A program made the position numbers and the translations under genes. 9,334 bases of DNA from Candidatus Solincola tengchongensis (GTDB lineage: Bacteria > Actinomycetota > Geothermincolia > Geothermincolales > RBG-13-55-18): positions 1 to 9,334 of the forward strand of contig JACVJH010000155.1 of NCBI GenBank assembly GCA_015711895.1. Direction: 5' to 3'. A model generated the notes under the pieces. It was not told the DNA's origin. It was given only the letters and a program-made list of their open reading frames with translations, and searched no databases. Below, piece by piece: positions 1 to 7,323 of the stretch (the stretch's first letter is position 1; every line of letters begins with the position of its first letter).

Positions 1-897
1 GACGGCAACGAGATCGACGGGGTCACCCTGGAGCTGGCCCGCAAGGGGCTGCGGGCGGCGGAGAGGCTGGCCGGGGAGCTCATCGGCTGGCCGTGCAGCA
101 TCGTGGTGGTGGACAGGGCGGGAGCGGTGATCGCCGGGCACCGCATGGAGGGGGCGCCCCCGGCCACCTTCGACATCGCCGTGGAGAAGGCCTGGACGGC
201 GGCCACCTTCCTGGCCCCTACCCTCATGCTGGGGAGGATGACCGACCCGCGCACCGCACTGGCCCCCCTGGACCAGCTCCCCCTGGGCCACCACGGTATG
301 GGCCTCCAGTTCAAGCACAAGGGAAGGCTCACCACCATCATGGGCGGGATACCCATCCGGGACCGGGACATGGCCGTCATCGGCGGCGTGGGGACCAGCG
401 GCACCCCTTCCGCCCAGGACGACAACAGCGTCAGCCAGCGCTGCTGGTCGGCCATGTACGACGTGGAGGAACCGCCCCCGAGCTGTTTGGAAAAATATAC
501 CATAGCGGTGGAGGCCGCTCTGGAACGTGCGGAGAGGATGGGGCTCCTGGTGGCCGTGTGCCTGAGCGACCCCGAGGGCTGGCCGCGGGTCATCTACCGC
601 ATGGACGGGGCCCTCTACCCCACCGCGGAGCTGGCCCGGGACAAGGCCTGGACGGCGGCGGCCTTCCGCAGGCCCAGCGAACAGGCCGCTTCCTTCGGTC
701 GGAAGGAGGTCCCGGGGTTCGGGATACCCACTTCCGGCTGGAACGAACGCTTCTGCCCCGTGCCGGGAGGACTTCCTATCCTTGGGGAGGAGGGGGAGCT
801 ACTGGGAGCGGTGGGCGTGGCCGGAGGGACCACAGCCCAGGACGCCCGCTTAGCCCGCGAGGTGGTGAGGGAAGCCCTGGCCTCCTGGTCCCACTGA
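1..897 (+). CDS. Tandem GlcG/HbpS-like (DUF336) protein, 5' end outside window
   Basis: The reading frame is open from base 1 to the TGA at 895-897, giving 298 residues in the window; the start lies upstream. Two copies of the GlcG/HbpS (DUF336) fold are visible. Copy 1 (about residues 8-150) has RMEGAPPATFDIAVEKAWTA at 48-67 and ends with GGVGTSGTPSAQDD. Copy 2 (about 165-298) has RMDGALYPTAELARDKAWTA at 200-219 and ends with GAVGVAGGTTAQDA. Single-domain family members are about 135-150 residues, so this is an internal duplication or fusion. Relatives include HbpS, an extracellular haem-binding redox sensor partner, and GlcG, encoded in glycolate-oxidase loci; many others sit in catabolic operons with unknown function. 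No signal peptide can be judged because the N-terminus is missing. An internal GTG at 103 begins in the middle of a conserved strand and is not a credible start. Family assignment is firm, function unknown. Confidence 0.85.
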   Translation, partial: DGNEIDGVTLELARKGLRAAERLAGELIGWPCSIVVVDRAGAVIAGHRMEGAPPATFDIAVEKAWTAATFLAPTLMLGRMTDPRTALAPLDQLPLGHHGMGLQFKHKGRLTTIMGGIPIRDRDMAVIGGVGTSGTPSAQDDNSVSQRCWSAMYDVEEPPPSCLEKYTIAVEAALERAERMGLLVAVCLSDPEGWPRVIYRMDGALYPTAELARDKAWTAAAFRRPSEQAASFGRKEVPGFGIPTSGWNERFCPVPGGLPILGEEGELLGAVGVAGGTTAQDARLAREVVREALASWSH

Positions 898-913
898 CAG
901 CTTTCCTTTCCAT

Positions 914-937
914 GGGCGGTTTCTTCCCGTCCTTTTC
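914..937 (+). terminator. Putative Rho-independent terminator after the DUF336 gene
   Basis: GGGCGG at 914-919 can pair with CCGTCC at 927-932 (five Watson-Crick pairs and one G-U) across a seven-base loop. TTTTC follows at 933-937. The stem is short and the T run is only four bases, so it may be a weak terminator. It lies 17 nt after the stop codon and 48 nt before the next start, which suggests the amidohydrolase gene downstream is transcribed at least partly on its own. Confidence 0.45.
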
Positions 938-984
938 ATAAATCTGCACTACGGTCGGCTGAGCTCACTACAGGAGGGAGGGGG

Positions 985-1941
985 ATGAGGGTAATCGACT
1001 GCCTGTGCAACCTGCCCACGAAGGAGGCCATCATCGACCAGGTGACCGGCCTCCCCCCGCAGATGGCGGAATACCTCCTGCGCATATACGGGCCCCGGGT
1101 GGCTCCCCTGCTGGGGCTGACCGCCGAGGAGCTCTACCGGGCCAAGTTGGAGATGAGCGAGGAGGAGCTCCACCGCTTCCTGGAGCCCCGGGTGGAGCCC
1201 CTGGCCATGAGCGAGGAGGACTTCATCCGCCTCCTGGACGAGTGGGGAGTCGAGGTGGCGGTCCTCTACAACATGGACGAGGAGACCGCCTCCGGGGTGA
1301 AGGGCCTCTCCAACGACTACTTCGCCGAGGTGGTCTCCCGTTACCCGCACCGCCTGCGCTGCTTCGCCGGCGTAGACCCCCACAAGGGCATGGAAGCGGT
1401 GCGCGAGGTGGAGAGGTGTGTGAAGGAACTGGGGCTGCACGGCGTGGCCATGCGCCCCTTCGTGCAGGGGATTCCCGCCGACCACCGTAGGTTCTACCCC
1501 GTCTACGCCAAGTGCGTGGAGCTGGGTGTCCCGGTATGGCTGCATCAGTCGGTGAGCTTCGCCACCCTCCCCATGTACGTGGAACACCCCTCCCACCTGG
1601 ACCAGGTGGCCCTGGACTTCCCGGAGCTCAAGATCATCGCCGGGCACGGGGGATGGCCCTGGACGGCGGAGCTGGTGGCCGTGGCCTGGAGGCATCCCAA
1701 CATCTACATAGACTTCGCCTCCATGCGCCCCCGCTACGTGGGGCGGCACAACACGGGCTGGGAGCCCCTGGTAGAATATGGTAACACCATCCTGGCCGAC
1801 CGCATCGTCTTCGGCTCCACCTGGCTCTTCATGGGCATGTCCGTCCCGGAACTGGTGGAGGAGATAAAGCAGATGCCCCTGCGCGATGGTGTTCTGGAGA
1901 AGTGGCTCTATGCCAACGCCGCCCGGCTCCTGGGACTGTGA
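985..1941 (+). CDS. Amidohydrolase-2 family protein with altered metal-binding residues
   Basis: The protein has 318 residues and starts at ATG 985 with AGGAGGG at 972-978, six bases upstream. The fold is recognisable as the amidohydrolase-2 TIM barrel (relatives: ACMSD, gamma-resorcylate decarboxylase, pyrone-dicarboxylate lactonase). Visible elements are VIDCLCN at 3-9 (strand 1), GVDPHKG at 129-135, VWLHQS at 184-189 with H187 (strand 5), IIAGHGGWPW at 217-226 with H221 (strand 6), and IVFGSTW at 274-280 (strand 8). The family normally has HxH after strand 1 and an Asp in an FGSD/FGTD motif at strand 8. Here those positions read L7-x-N9 and T279, so three of the usual five ligands or catalytic residues are replaced while the two middle histidines remain. 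It may be a metal-free or non-catalytic member, or use a different metal arrangement. No signal peptide is seen, so it is probably cytoplasmic. It lies 161 nt upstream of the CoA-transferase alpha gene on the same strand, so co-transcription is plausible. Substrate is unknown. Confidence 0.85.
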   Translation: MRVIDCLCNLPTKEAIIDQVTGLPPQMAEYLLRIYGPRVAPLLGLTAEELYRAKLEMSEEELHRFLEPRVEPLAMSEEDFIRLLDEWGVEVAVLYNMDEETASGVKGLSNDYFAEVVSRYPHRLRCFAGVDPHKGMEAVREVERCVKELGLHGVAMRPFVQGIPADHRRFYPVYAKCVELGVPVWLHQSVSFATLPMYVEHPSHLDQVALDFPELKIIAGHGGWPWTAELVAVAWRHPNIYIDFASMRPRYVGRHNTGWEPLVEYGNTILADRIVFGSTWLFMGMSVPELVEEIKQMPLRDGVLEKWLYANAARLLGL

Positions 1942-2090
1942 CCTTCGCGCCCGGCAGAAGTATCCCTGGAAGCGGTTTCCGGAAGCGATGAGGAAGGACG
2001 TGTCTCTAAGGGGCTGTGAATCCGCAGGGAAAGGGCCGGCATGAACGGCGGGGAGCTCGTGGCCGCCGCTTGCTTGGGTTTCGGCTCGGA

Positions 2091-2098
2091 AAGGAGGT
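2091..2098 (+). promoter_or_regulatory. Shine-Dalgarno site fixing the CoA-transferase alpha start
   Basis: AAGGAGGT is a full match to the anti-Shine-Dalgarno sequence and sits four bases before GTG 2103. This favours GTG 2103 over the earlier in-frame GTG at 2016, which would add 29 arginine- and glycine-rich residues with no family resemblance, and over ATG 2118. Confidence 0.8.
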
Positions 2099-2102
2099 CG
2101 CC

Positions 2103-3170
2103 GTGCTCGAGAAGTACATGGAGAAGGACAAGCGCATGACGGCGAAGGAAGCGGTGAAGAGGTTCATCTCCGACGGGGACTCCCTGGTCATCGCCAACTG
2201 CCTTTATTCCACGCCTTACGCCCTGCTGCACGAGATAATCCGCCAGGGCAAGAAGGGGCTCACCGTATTCCAGCAGGGGGGCATCGACGAACTGGACCAG
2301 CTCATCCTGGGCGGGTGTGTGAAGACCCTGGTCATGGCCTACAACTTCAGAGTGGCTGGGGAGCGCATCCAGACCGTCCTGGAACGCGCCCTGCGCCGGG
2401 GGGAGATAGAGATCGAGGACTATTCCAACTACACCCTGCTCACCATGCTCCAGGCGGGAGCCATGGGTTACCCCTTCCTGCCGGTCATGTCCGGGATACG
2501 GGAGACGGACCTCTACCGCGTGGAGCGGGCCTTCAGGGGCCAGAAGTTCGGTGAGGTTACCTGTCCCTTCACCGGGGAGAAGGTGGTGGTGGTGCGGGGA
2601 AGGAACCCGGACGTGGCCGTCCTGCACGTGCAGCGGGCGGACAGGTTCGGCAACGCCCAGCTCTGGGGGGCCATGATCAACTCCAAGTGGGCCTGTTTGG
2701 CCTCCCACCGGGTTATCGTCTCCTGTGAGCAGGTGGTGGACGAGGAGACCATCCTGCGCTCTCCCCACCTCACCGTGGTCCCGGGGTTCCGGGTCTGCGC
2801 CGTGGTGGAGGAACCCTGGGGAGCTCACCCCTCGGAACTCCTCGGCTTCTACGACTACGACATGGTCTTCCGCAGCCTCTTCTTCATGCAGACCATGAGC
2901 GAGGAGGGGGCCCGGGCCTGGATGGAGGAGTGGGTGTACGGCGTGACCGACCGCCGGGAGTACCTGCAGCACTACGCGGAGCGGTTCGGTTTGAGGTTCC
3001 TGCAGGAGCTGCGGGCCAGGCCCTACACCAGCATCCCCGCCGATTACGGGGCCACCGGCCGCGGCGCCTGGGACGAGGAAGGCGTGAGTTTCAGCTTCCG
3101 GACGACCCGTGAGGAATTCCTGCGCGCCCTGGAGGAGAAGGGAGGGTTCGTCGATGGCCTCGAAGGTTAG
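2103..3170 (+). CDS. CoA-transferase family I, alpha subunit (GctA/IpdA-like)
   Basis: The protein has 355 residues from GTG 2103. It is the alpha partner of a heterodimeric class I CoA-transferase of the glutaconate CoA-transferase type; the steroid ring-opening enzyme subunit IpdA belongs to the same family. Features: MTAKEAVKRFISDGDSLVIA at 12-31 (typical N-terminal helix and first strand), EDYSNY at 105-110, AGAMGYPFLPVMSG at 118-131 and QRADRFGNAQLWG at 177-189, the conserved ADxxGN motif. It is somewhat longer than the roughly 320 residues of GctA, mainly at the C-terminus (about 290-355). It is cytoplasmic, with no signal peptide. The gene overlaps the beta subunit gene by 17 nt, which implies translational coupling and complex formation. 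Probable role: moving CoA from a donor thioester to a carboxylic acid. The actual acid cannot be read from the sequence, and an IpdAB-like hydrolase activity is the main alternative. Confidence 0.88.
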   Translation: MLEKYMEKDKRMTAKEAVKRFISDGDSLVIANCLYSTPYALLHEIIRQGKKGLTVFQQGGIDELDQLILGGCVKTLVMAYNFRVAGERIQTVLERALRRGEIEIEDYSNYTLLTMLQAGAMGYPFLPVMSGIRETDLYRVERAFRGQKFGEVTCPFTGEKVVVVRGRNPDVAVLHVQRADRFGNAQLWGAMINSKWACLASHRVIVSCEQVVDEETILRSPHLTVVPGFRVCAVVEEPWGAHPSELLGFYDYDMVFRSLFFMQTMSEEGARAWMEEWVYGVTDRREYLQHYAERFGLRFLQELRARPYTSIPADYGATGRGAWDEEGVSFSFRTTREEFLRALEEKGGFVDGLEG

Positions 3171-3981
3171 GTACACGGAATCGGAGATCATCGTGGCCCA
3201 CGCGGCCAAGGAGATAAAAGACGGGGACATCGTGGTCATCGGGCAGGGCATACCCATGGCCGCCGGGGTGCTGGCCAAGGCCACCCATGCCCCCAACTGT
3301 GTCATCCTCACCGAGGCCGGTCTGGTGGACATCCGCCCTTTCCGCAACCCACTGCACATCGCCGACCCCACCTGCACCCGTGGCTACACCTATTCCTGCG
3401 ACATGATCGACGTCTTCGCCACCATCGTCAACCGTGGGCTGGTGGACGTGACCTTCCTCGGGGTGGGACAGATAGACCGCTACGGGAACATGAACTCCAC
3501 CGTATTCGGGGACTATGACGACTTCCGCATGCGCATGATGGGAGCGGGGGGAGCCCCGGAGTTCTTCGGCTACGCTCGCAAAGCGGTGCTCACCATGCGG
3601 GGCGGAAGGTTCGTGGAGAAGGTGGACTACGTCTCCTCGCCCGGCTATCTGTGTGGGCATGGCGCCAGGGAGAGGGCGGGGTTCCCGCCGGGCAGCGGGC
3701 CCAAGGTGGTCTACAGCCCACGTGGTGCCTTCCGCTTCGACGAGGAGAGCGGGGAGATATACCTCCACGGGGTCTTTCCCGGCCACACCGTGGAGGAGAT
3801 AAAAAAGGAGGTCCCCTGGGATCTCAAGGTGGCGGACGAGGTGTTGGAGCTCCCTCCCCCCACACGGGAGGAGGTGGAGCTCATCCGGGAGTTCGCCCCG
3901 GAGATATCCGCGGGGAGGCGCCTGCAGCTGGAGCTCTCCATCCCCCGCATCCTGGAGATAATCTCCGGCAAGGGGGCGTGA
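3154..3981 (+). CDS. CoA-transferase family I, beta subunit (GctB/IpdB-like)
   Basis: The protein has 275 residues and starts at ATG 3154 inside the end of the alpha gene, with GGAGGG at 3141-3146 seven bases upstream. Motifs: IGQGIPMAAGVLAKATHAPN at 29-48, ILTEAG at 51-56, GVGQIDRYGNMNSTVFG at 103-119 (the DxxGNxN motif), and GAGGAPEF from 130. The glutamate of ILTEAG is residue 54. In glutaconate CoA-transferase of Acidaminococcus fermentans, Glu54 of the beta subunit is the residue that forms the glutamyl-CoA thioester, so number and local context both agree. IpdAB-type hydrolases, as I recall, lack the canonical catalytic glutamate, so this pair is better read as a true transferase. An earlier in-frame ATG at 3109 lacks a comparable ribosome site and would extend before the conserved start. 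The gene faces the phosphodiesterase gene tail to tail across 29 nt with no obvious hairpin between them. Confidence 0.9.
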   Translation: MASKVRYTESEIIVAHAAKEIKDGDIVVIGQGIPMAAGVLAKATHAPNCVILTEAGLVDIRPFRNPLHIADPTCTRGYTYSCDMIDVFATIVNRGLVDVTFLGVGQIDRYGNMNSTVFGDYDDFRMRMMGAGGAPEFFGYARKAVLTMRGGRFVEKVDYVSSPGYLCGHGARERAGFPPGSGPKVVYSPRGAFRFDEESGEIYLHGVFPGHTVEEIKKEVPWDLKVADEVLELPPPTREEVELIREFAPEISAGRRLQLELSIPRILEIISGKGA

Positions 3982-4010
3982 GCCCGGCCGACCCTCCACC
4001 CCTCCGTCCG

Positions 4011-7000
4011 TCACCAGGGCAGCGGCTCTCCGTCCACGCAGTCCGGCGCCTCCCACCCCAGGATGCGGCAGATGGTGGGTGCTATGTCCCCGCTCCCCAC
4101 CTCCTCACCCACCCGGGCCCCCGGGAGGTATAGGGGGTACCCGGTGGGGGCTTTGAGGAGCAGGGGCATGCGGGTGGTCTGGGGACCGCCGTGTGCGCCG
4201 GGGAACCCGAGCTGCACGTTGTCCGGCACGTTTCCCAGGTTGATGCCCACCGGGTTGGCCGACGTGGAGAGGATCCCCCCGTGGGCGGCCACGTTGTAGT
4301 TGTACAGGGGGAAGACGAACAGGTCCGGCCAGAGGTGTCCCTCCGGCAGGTCGGGATGGTTTATCCAGAACTCGGAATACAGCTCGCGGGGGCGTATCTT
4401 GCCCCACAGGCCCAGGTCCACCCCGTTGAGCATCTCCTCGCGATTCACCACCACCAGCGGCTTCACGGGTCCGCGCTCCGGATCCTCAACGGTAAAGTTT
4501 TCCAGTATCTCCTCGATGTTCCGCAGCCTCTCCGGGTCCGGGCACCAGATGAAATTTATCTCCGTTCCGCCCCCCTCCCTGTAGTCCGCGTTGAGTACCA
4601 GGCCGTGGGACCTGAGGATGAGCCGCAGGTCCAACACCTGGTACCCGCGCGCCCGGTCCTTCATATTCTCCATGCCGTGATCGGAGAGGAATACGATGAC
4701 GCTGTTGTCGTAGACACCCCTTTCCTTCAGGGTGCGCAGGAAGTCGGCGAACAGGAGGTCCGCCTCGCGCAAGATGTCCAGGCATTCGTCCCGGCGCATC
4801 CAGGGGCTGTAACGGCTCTCATCGTCCGCCGCGCCCGGGGTGCCCTTTTCGTCCCATTCCCCGGTATCCCAGGAGGAACCAGTGAAGTGACCGGTGTTGT
4901 CCAGGTCGGCGATGTTTATGTAGCAGACATCAGGGTCCTCTTCCTCTATGGAGCGCAGGAAGGACTCCATCAGGTAACGGTCCTCGCAGTGGCCGCCGGG
5001 CACCATGCCCACGAAAGTGCTCACCGGCATGACGTAGAGCCCCAGGCCCAGGAGGAGGTTGAACTGCCCCAGCAGGGCGGGGATGAGTATCTCCCGGGTG
5101 GTGTCGGAGTAGAAGCAGGCGGAGAAGGGGCCGGAAAGCGGGTCGGACGGATCGCCATCGCTGCGCGGGTCCCCGGCGGCGGAATACTTGTACGGCGGCG
5201 GGAAGAAGAGAGGGAAGCGCTCGCTGTGGCCCACGATGTCCACCGTCCGCTCCCCCTCGATGTCCGCCAGCCAGTTCTTGTTGGACCAGAACCCGCAGAG
5301 GGCCTTACCCCCCGTCTCCTCCTTGGCCACCTCGAAGACGCGCTTGAGGGGTTTCCCCTCCGGGCCGTAGAGCATGAGGACCATGGAGTTGGGGCCGGTG
5401 ATCACCTCGTCGTGCTCCGTGAATCCCCGCCAGGTCCCGCCCACCATGTACAGGCCCTGAGTACCGGTGTAAGTGCCCGCCAGGGCGTTGGTGTGGTTCA
5501 TGTCCGTGGCCGAGGGGAGGTAGACCCGGGCGTTGGGGTAGTGGACGGCCTCCTTCATGAAGCTCCGCAGGTTGGGCATGAGCCAGTCACCTTCCGAGCC
5601 CGGCCCCGTTCCGGCGCGGTTGAGGTCGAGGTACTCGGGGTCCATGGAGTCGATGGCGAAGTAGTAGATGTTGGGGACGTCGGTCACCTCTGCGGCCACC
5701 CGCACTTCCTCCACCCGGCCGGAATCGCTCTCCGCGCGTACGGTGAACTCCACGCGTTCGCCCACCGTGGACTGGGAGGGTGCGGTCGCGGTGAGGACCG
5801 CCTGGGCGGTGGAACCGGGTTCCAGCCCGCTTATGGCTTCCCGGTCCAGGAGGACCCGCCAGTCGGTCGCGCCGCCGTTCCAGGAGAGGCGCACGTCGAT
5901 GGGTTTTTCTTCCAGGTCACTGACGTGGAACATGAAGGTCGTGGACTCCCCGGGCATCACCTGATGGGCGTGAGGCCGCGGTCCCTCCAGGTCGTTGGCG
6001 CAGTAGAGCATCCCGGGGTTGAGCACCTCCACGGTCACCTCGCTCACCGATCCGCTCCTTTTGCCCGGACCCAGCGTGAGGGTGACGGGCACTGCCCGGT
6101 TCTTGGGCAGTCCCGGTCCGGGAATGACCTCCGCCTTTAGGTACACGGGCCGGGGATAGAGGTAGTTGTGCGTCACCCCGGGAAGGCTCACGGAGCTGAT
6201 CTCCTCCCCGGAGGGTCCGAGGAACCTTACCTGGCAGGGATGTTCGCAGCGAAAGGAGAGGCCGTAGGTGTCGTCGCCGCCGCCGAGATTGGTGGCCGCC
6301 AGGCTCCAGGTCAAAGGGCGACCCGTGAAGGGCTGGCGCACGGGGTCGCGGTAGCCCTGGCCCAGGAGCGTGTCCCCCCGAGAGAGCTCCAGGCGTGGTG
6401 CGGAGGAAAGGGCGGTGACCTTTAGCCACAGGCGATGCGTCTCCGCTCCCCTCTTGCCTGTGGCCTTGATGTAGCCCACGGTGCCCTCCGGGGTCTGCGG
6501 GGAGCAGGAGACCAGCACCCAGCTCCTGGCCGTTCCGTCCCTTCCCGCCGGGCGGACCAGGCAGGGCAATACCACGGCTGTGAAGTAGGGCGACTCCGAA
6601 CTCACCGAGAGCCACGTCCACTCGGTGACGTCGGCGATATTGCGGGTGTCCAGGGGCATCCAGGTGAAGGTCCTGCCCGCCGATGGCGCGAGGACCTGCT
6701 GCGGGAACATGCTGAAGAGGTCGAAGGTGGCCGTGGCCTGAGCCTTTGCCGGCCCGACGCCGGGGCCGTAGAGGAAAAGGCAGGCCGCCAGGATGAGGGC
6801 TAGGGCCAGGGAGAGTCCATGCCGGCGGCGTCTGTACCCGGCTTCCCATACGGCCGTACCGCCGCTCCAGGCCCTGCCGAAGAGAGCGGCCGTGCCGCTT
6901 GCCCTTGCGCGTGCGGCGCGGGCCCGGAGACGATCTCCGGGGCCGTGAGGGCCACCGGGGATATGGCGGCGTGGAACCCGAAACCCATTTTCGCCTTGTG

Positions 7001-7016
7001 GGAATACGGCAGGCAT
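4011..7016 (-). CDS. Exported type I phosphodiesterase / alkaline phosphatase superfamily protein
   Basis: The protein has 1001 residues from ATG at 7016. On the coding strand, GGAAGGGGGGG lies a few bases upstream of this ATG. N-terminus: about 65 Arg/Gly-rich residues ending in YRRRRH (61-66), then a hydrophobic segment (68-83). This may be cut after AKA (90-92); LAAC at 76-79 also fits a lipobox. Residues about 100-445 are beta-rich, Ser/Thr/Gly/Pro-rich and resemble Ig-like or NEW3/CARDB-type sandwiches; only a structural comparison would settle the type. From 448 the catalytic domain has all expected residues of the nucleotide pyrophosphatase/phosphodiesterase group: D456 in AIDSMD, the nucleophile T504 and N507 in TDMNH, D706 and H710 in DNTGH, D779 and H780 in SDHGM, and H942 in GAHGG. 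These bind two metals and attack a phosphate ester. It likely acts outside the membrane on phosphodiesters or phosphomonoesters; the substrate is unknown. An ATG at 7037 is an alternative start. Confidence 0.88.
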   Translation of the reverse strand: MPAVFPQGENGFRVPRRHIPGGPHGPGDRLRARAARARASGTAALFGRAWSGGTAVWEAGYRRRRHGLSLALALILAACLFLYGPGVGPAKAQATATFDLFSMFPQQVLAPSAGRTFTWMPLDTRNIADVTEWTWLSVSSESPYFTAVVLPCLVRPAGRDGTARSWVLVSCSPQTPEGTVGYIKATGKRGAETHRLWLKVTALSSAPRLELSRGDTLLGQGYRDPVRQPFTGRPLTWSLAATNLGGGDDTYGLSFRCEHPCQVRFLGPSGEEISSVSLPGVTHNYLYPRPVYLKAEVIPGPGLPKNRAVPVTLTLGPGKRSGSVSEVTVEVLNPGMLYCANDLEGPRPHAHQVMPGESTTFMFHVSDLEEKPIDVRLSWNGGATDWRVLLDREAISGLEPGSTAQAVLTATAPSQSTVGERVEFTVRAESDSGRVEEVRVAAEVTDVPNIYYFAIDSMDPEYLDLNRAGTGPGSEGDWLMPNLRSFMKEAVHYPNARVYLPSATDMNHTNALAGTYTGTQGLYMVGGTWRGFTEHDEVITGPNSMVLMLYGPEGKPLKRVFEVAKEETGGKALCGFWSNKNWLADIEGERTVDIVGHSERFPLFFPPPYKYSAAGDPRSDGDPSDPLSGPFSACFYSDTTREILIPALLGQFNLLLGLGLYVMPVSTFVGMVPGGHCEDRYLMESFLRSIEEEDPDVCYINIADLDNTGHFTGSSWDTGEWDEKGTPGAADDESRYSPWMRRDECLDILREADLLFADFLRTLKERGVYDNSVIVFLSDHGMENMKDRARGYQVLDLRLILRSHGLVLNADYREGGGTEINFIWCPDPERLRNIEEILENFTVEDPERGPVKPLVVVNREEMLNGVDLGLWGKIRPRELYSEFWINHPDLPEGHLWPDLFVFPLYNYNVAAHGGILSTSANPVGINLGNVPDNVQLGFPGAHGGPQTTRMPLLLKAPTGYPLYLPGARVGEEVGSGDIAPTICRILGWEAPDCVDGEPLPW

Positions 7017-7083
7017 GATGGTCCCCCCCTTCCTCATCCGCGCGTCTGGCAACCGTCCCCCAAGAACATGTGGCAAAGCGCTT

Positions 7084-7144
7084 TTGACGCTTTGAGCAAT
7101 TCCCCCAGACTGATTTGTATAATTTTATACCCCGCACGTGGGAA
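7084..7144. promoter_or_regulatory. AT-rich palindrome; possible divergent promoter or operator
   Basis: GTATAA-TT-TTATAC at 7117-7130 is a perfect six-base inverted repeat with a two-base centre, in otherwise GC-rich DNA. On the minus strand, TTCCCA (7144-7139) and TATACA (7121-7116) are 17 bases apart and could drive the phosphodiesterase gene with a leader of roughly 90 nt. On the plus strand, TATAAT at 7118-7123 matches the -10 consensus, but TTGAGC (7092-7097) is 20 bases away and TTGACG (7084-7089) is 28 away, so a plus promoter is less certain. The symmetry could equally be a repressor site. Confidence 0.35.
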
Positions 7145-7323
7145 GAGAAAACCCTTTGATCACGCTTGGGCGGTAAAATGCCTGGTCAGGGGGATGGGGG
7201 ATTCATGCACATGGTTCACTTTCGGTAAAGGAAGGAATGGTGGTCATAGCCCCGGGGAAGGCTCCCGGGATGGCCCTCGGGTGGAGGAAAGAAGCCGTGG
7301 GTTGACCTACGCGGAACGGAAAC

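Noticed and set aside
1968..1987. Direct repeat GGAAGCG at 1968-1974 and 1981-1987
   Set aside because: A seven-base repeat in a GC-rich gap is expected by chance and has no promoter or operator context.
2016..2102. Upstream GTG extension of the CoA-transferase alpha gene
   Set aside because: It has no ribosome site and its 29 residues are Arg/Gly-rich, whereas GTG 2103 has a perfect AAGGAGGT site and matches the family N-terminus.
1908..3377. Long minus-strand open frame of 489 codons opposite the CoA-transferase genes
   Set aside because: It is antisense to two well-supported genes with family motifs. Its His/Val/Leu/Gly-rich translation is typical of the shadow of a high-GC gene and matches no family.
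3982..4010. Search for a bidirectional terminator between the convergent CoA-transferase and phosphodiesterase genes
   Set aside because: No stem of useful length and no T or A run was found in the 29-nt gap.
4191..6140. Plus-strand open frame of 649 codons opposite the phosphodiesterase gene
   Set aside because: The opposite frame carries all catalytic residues of a known superfamily. This one is a low-complexity His/Val/Gly/Arg-rich antisense shadow.
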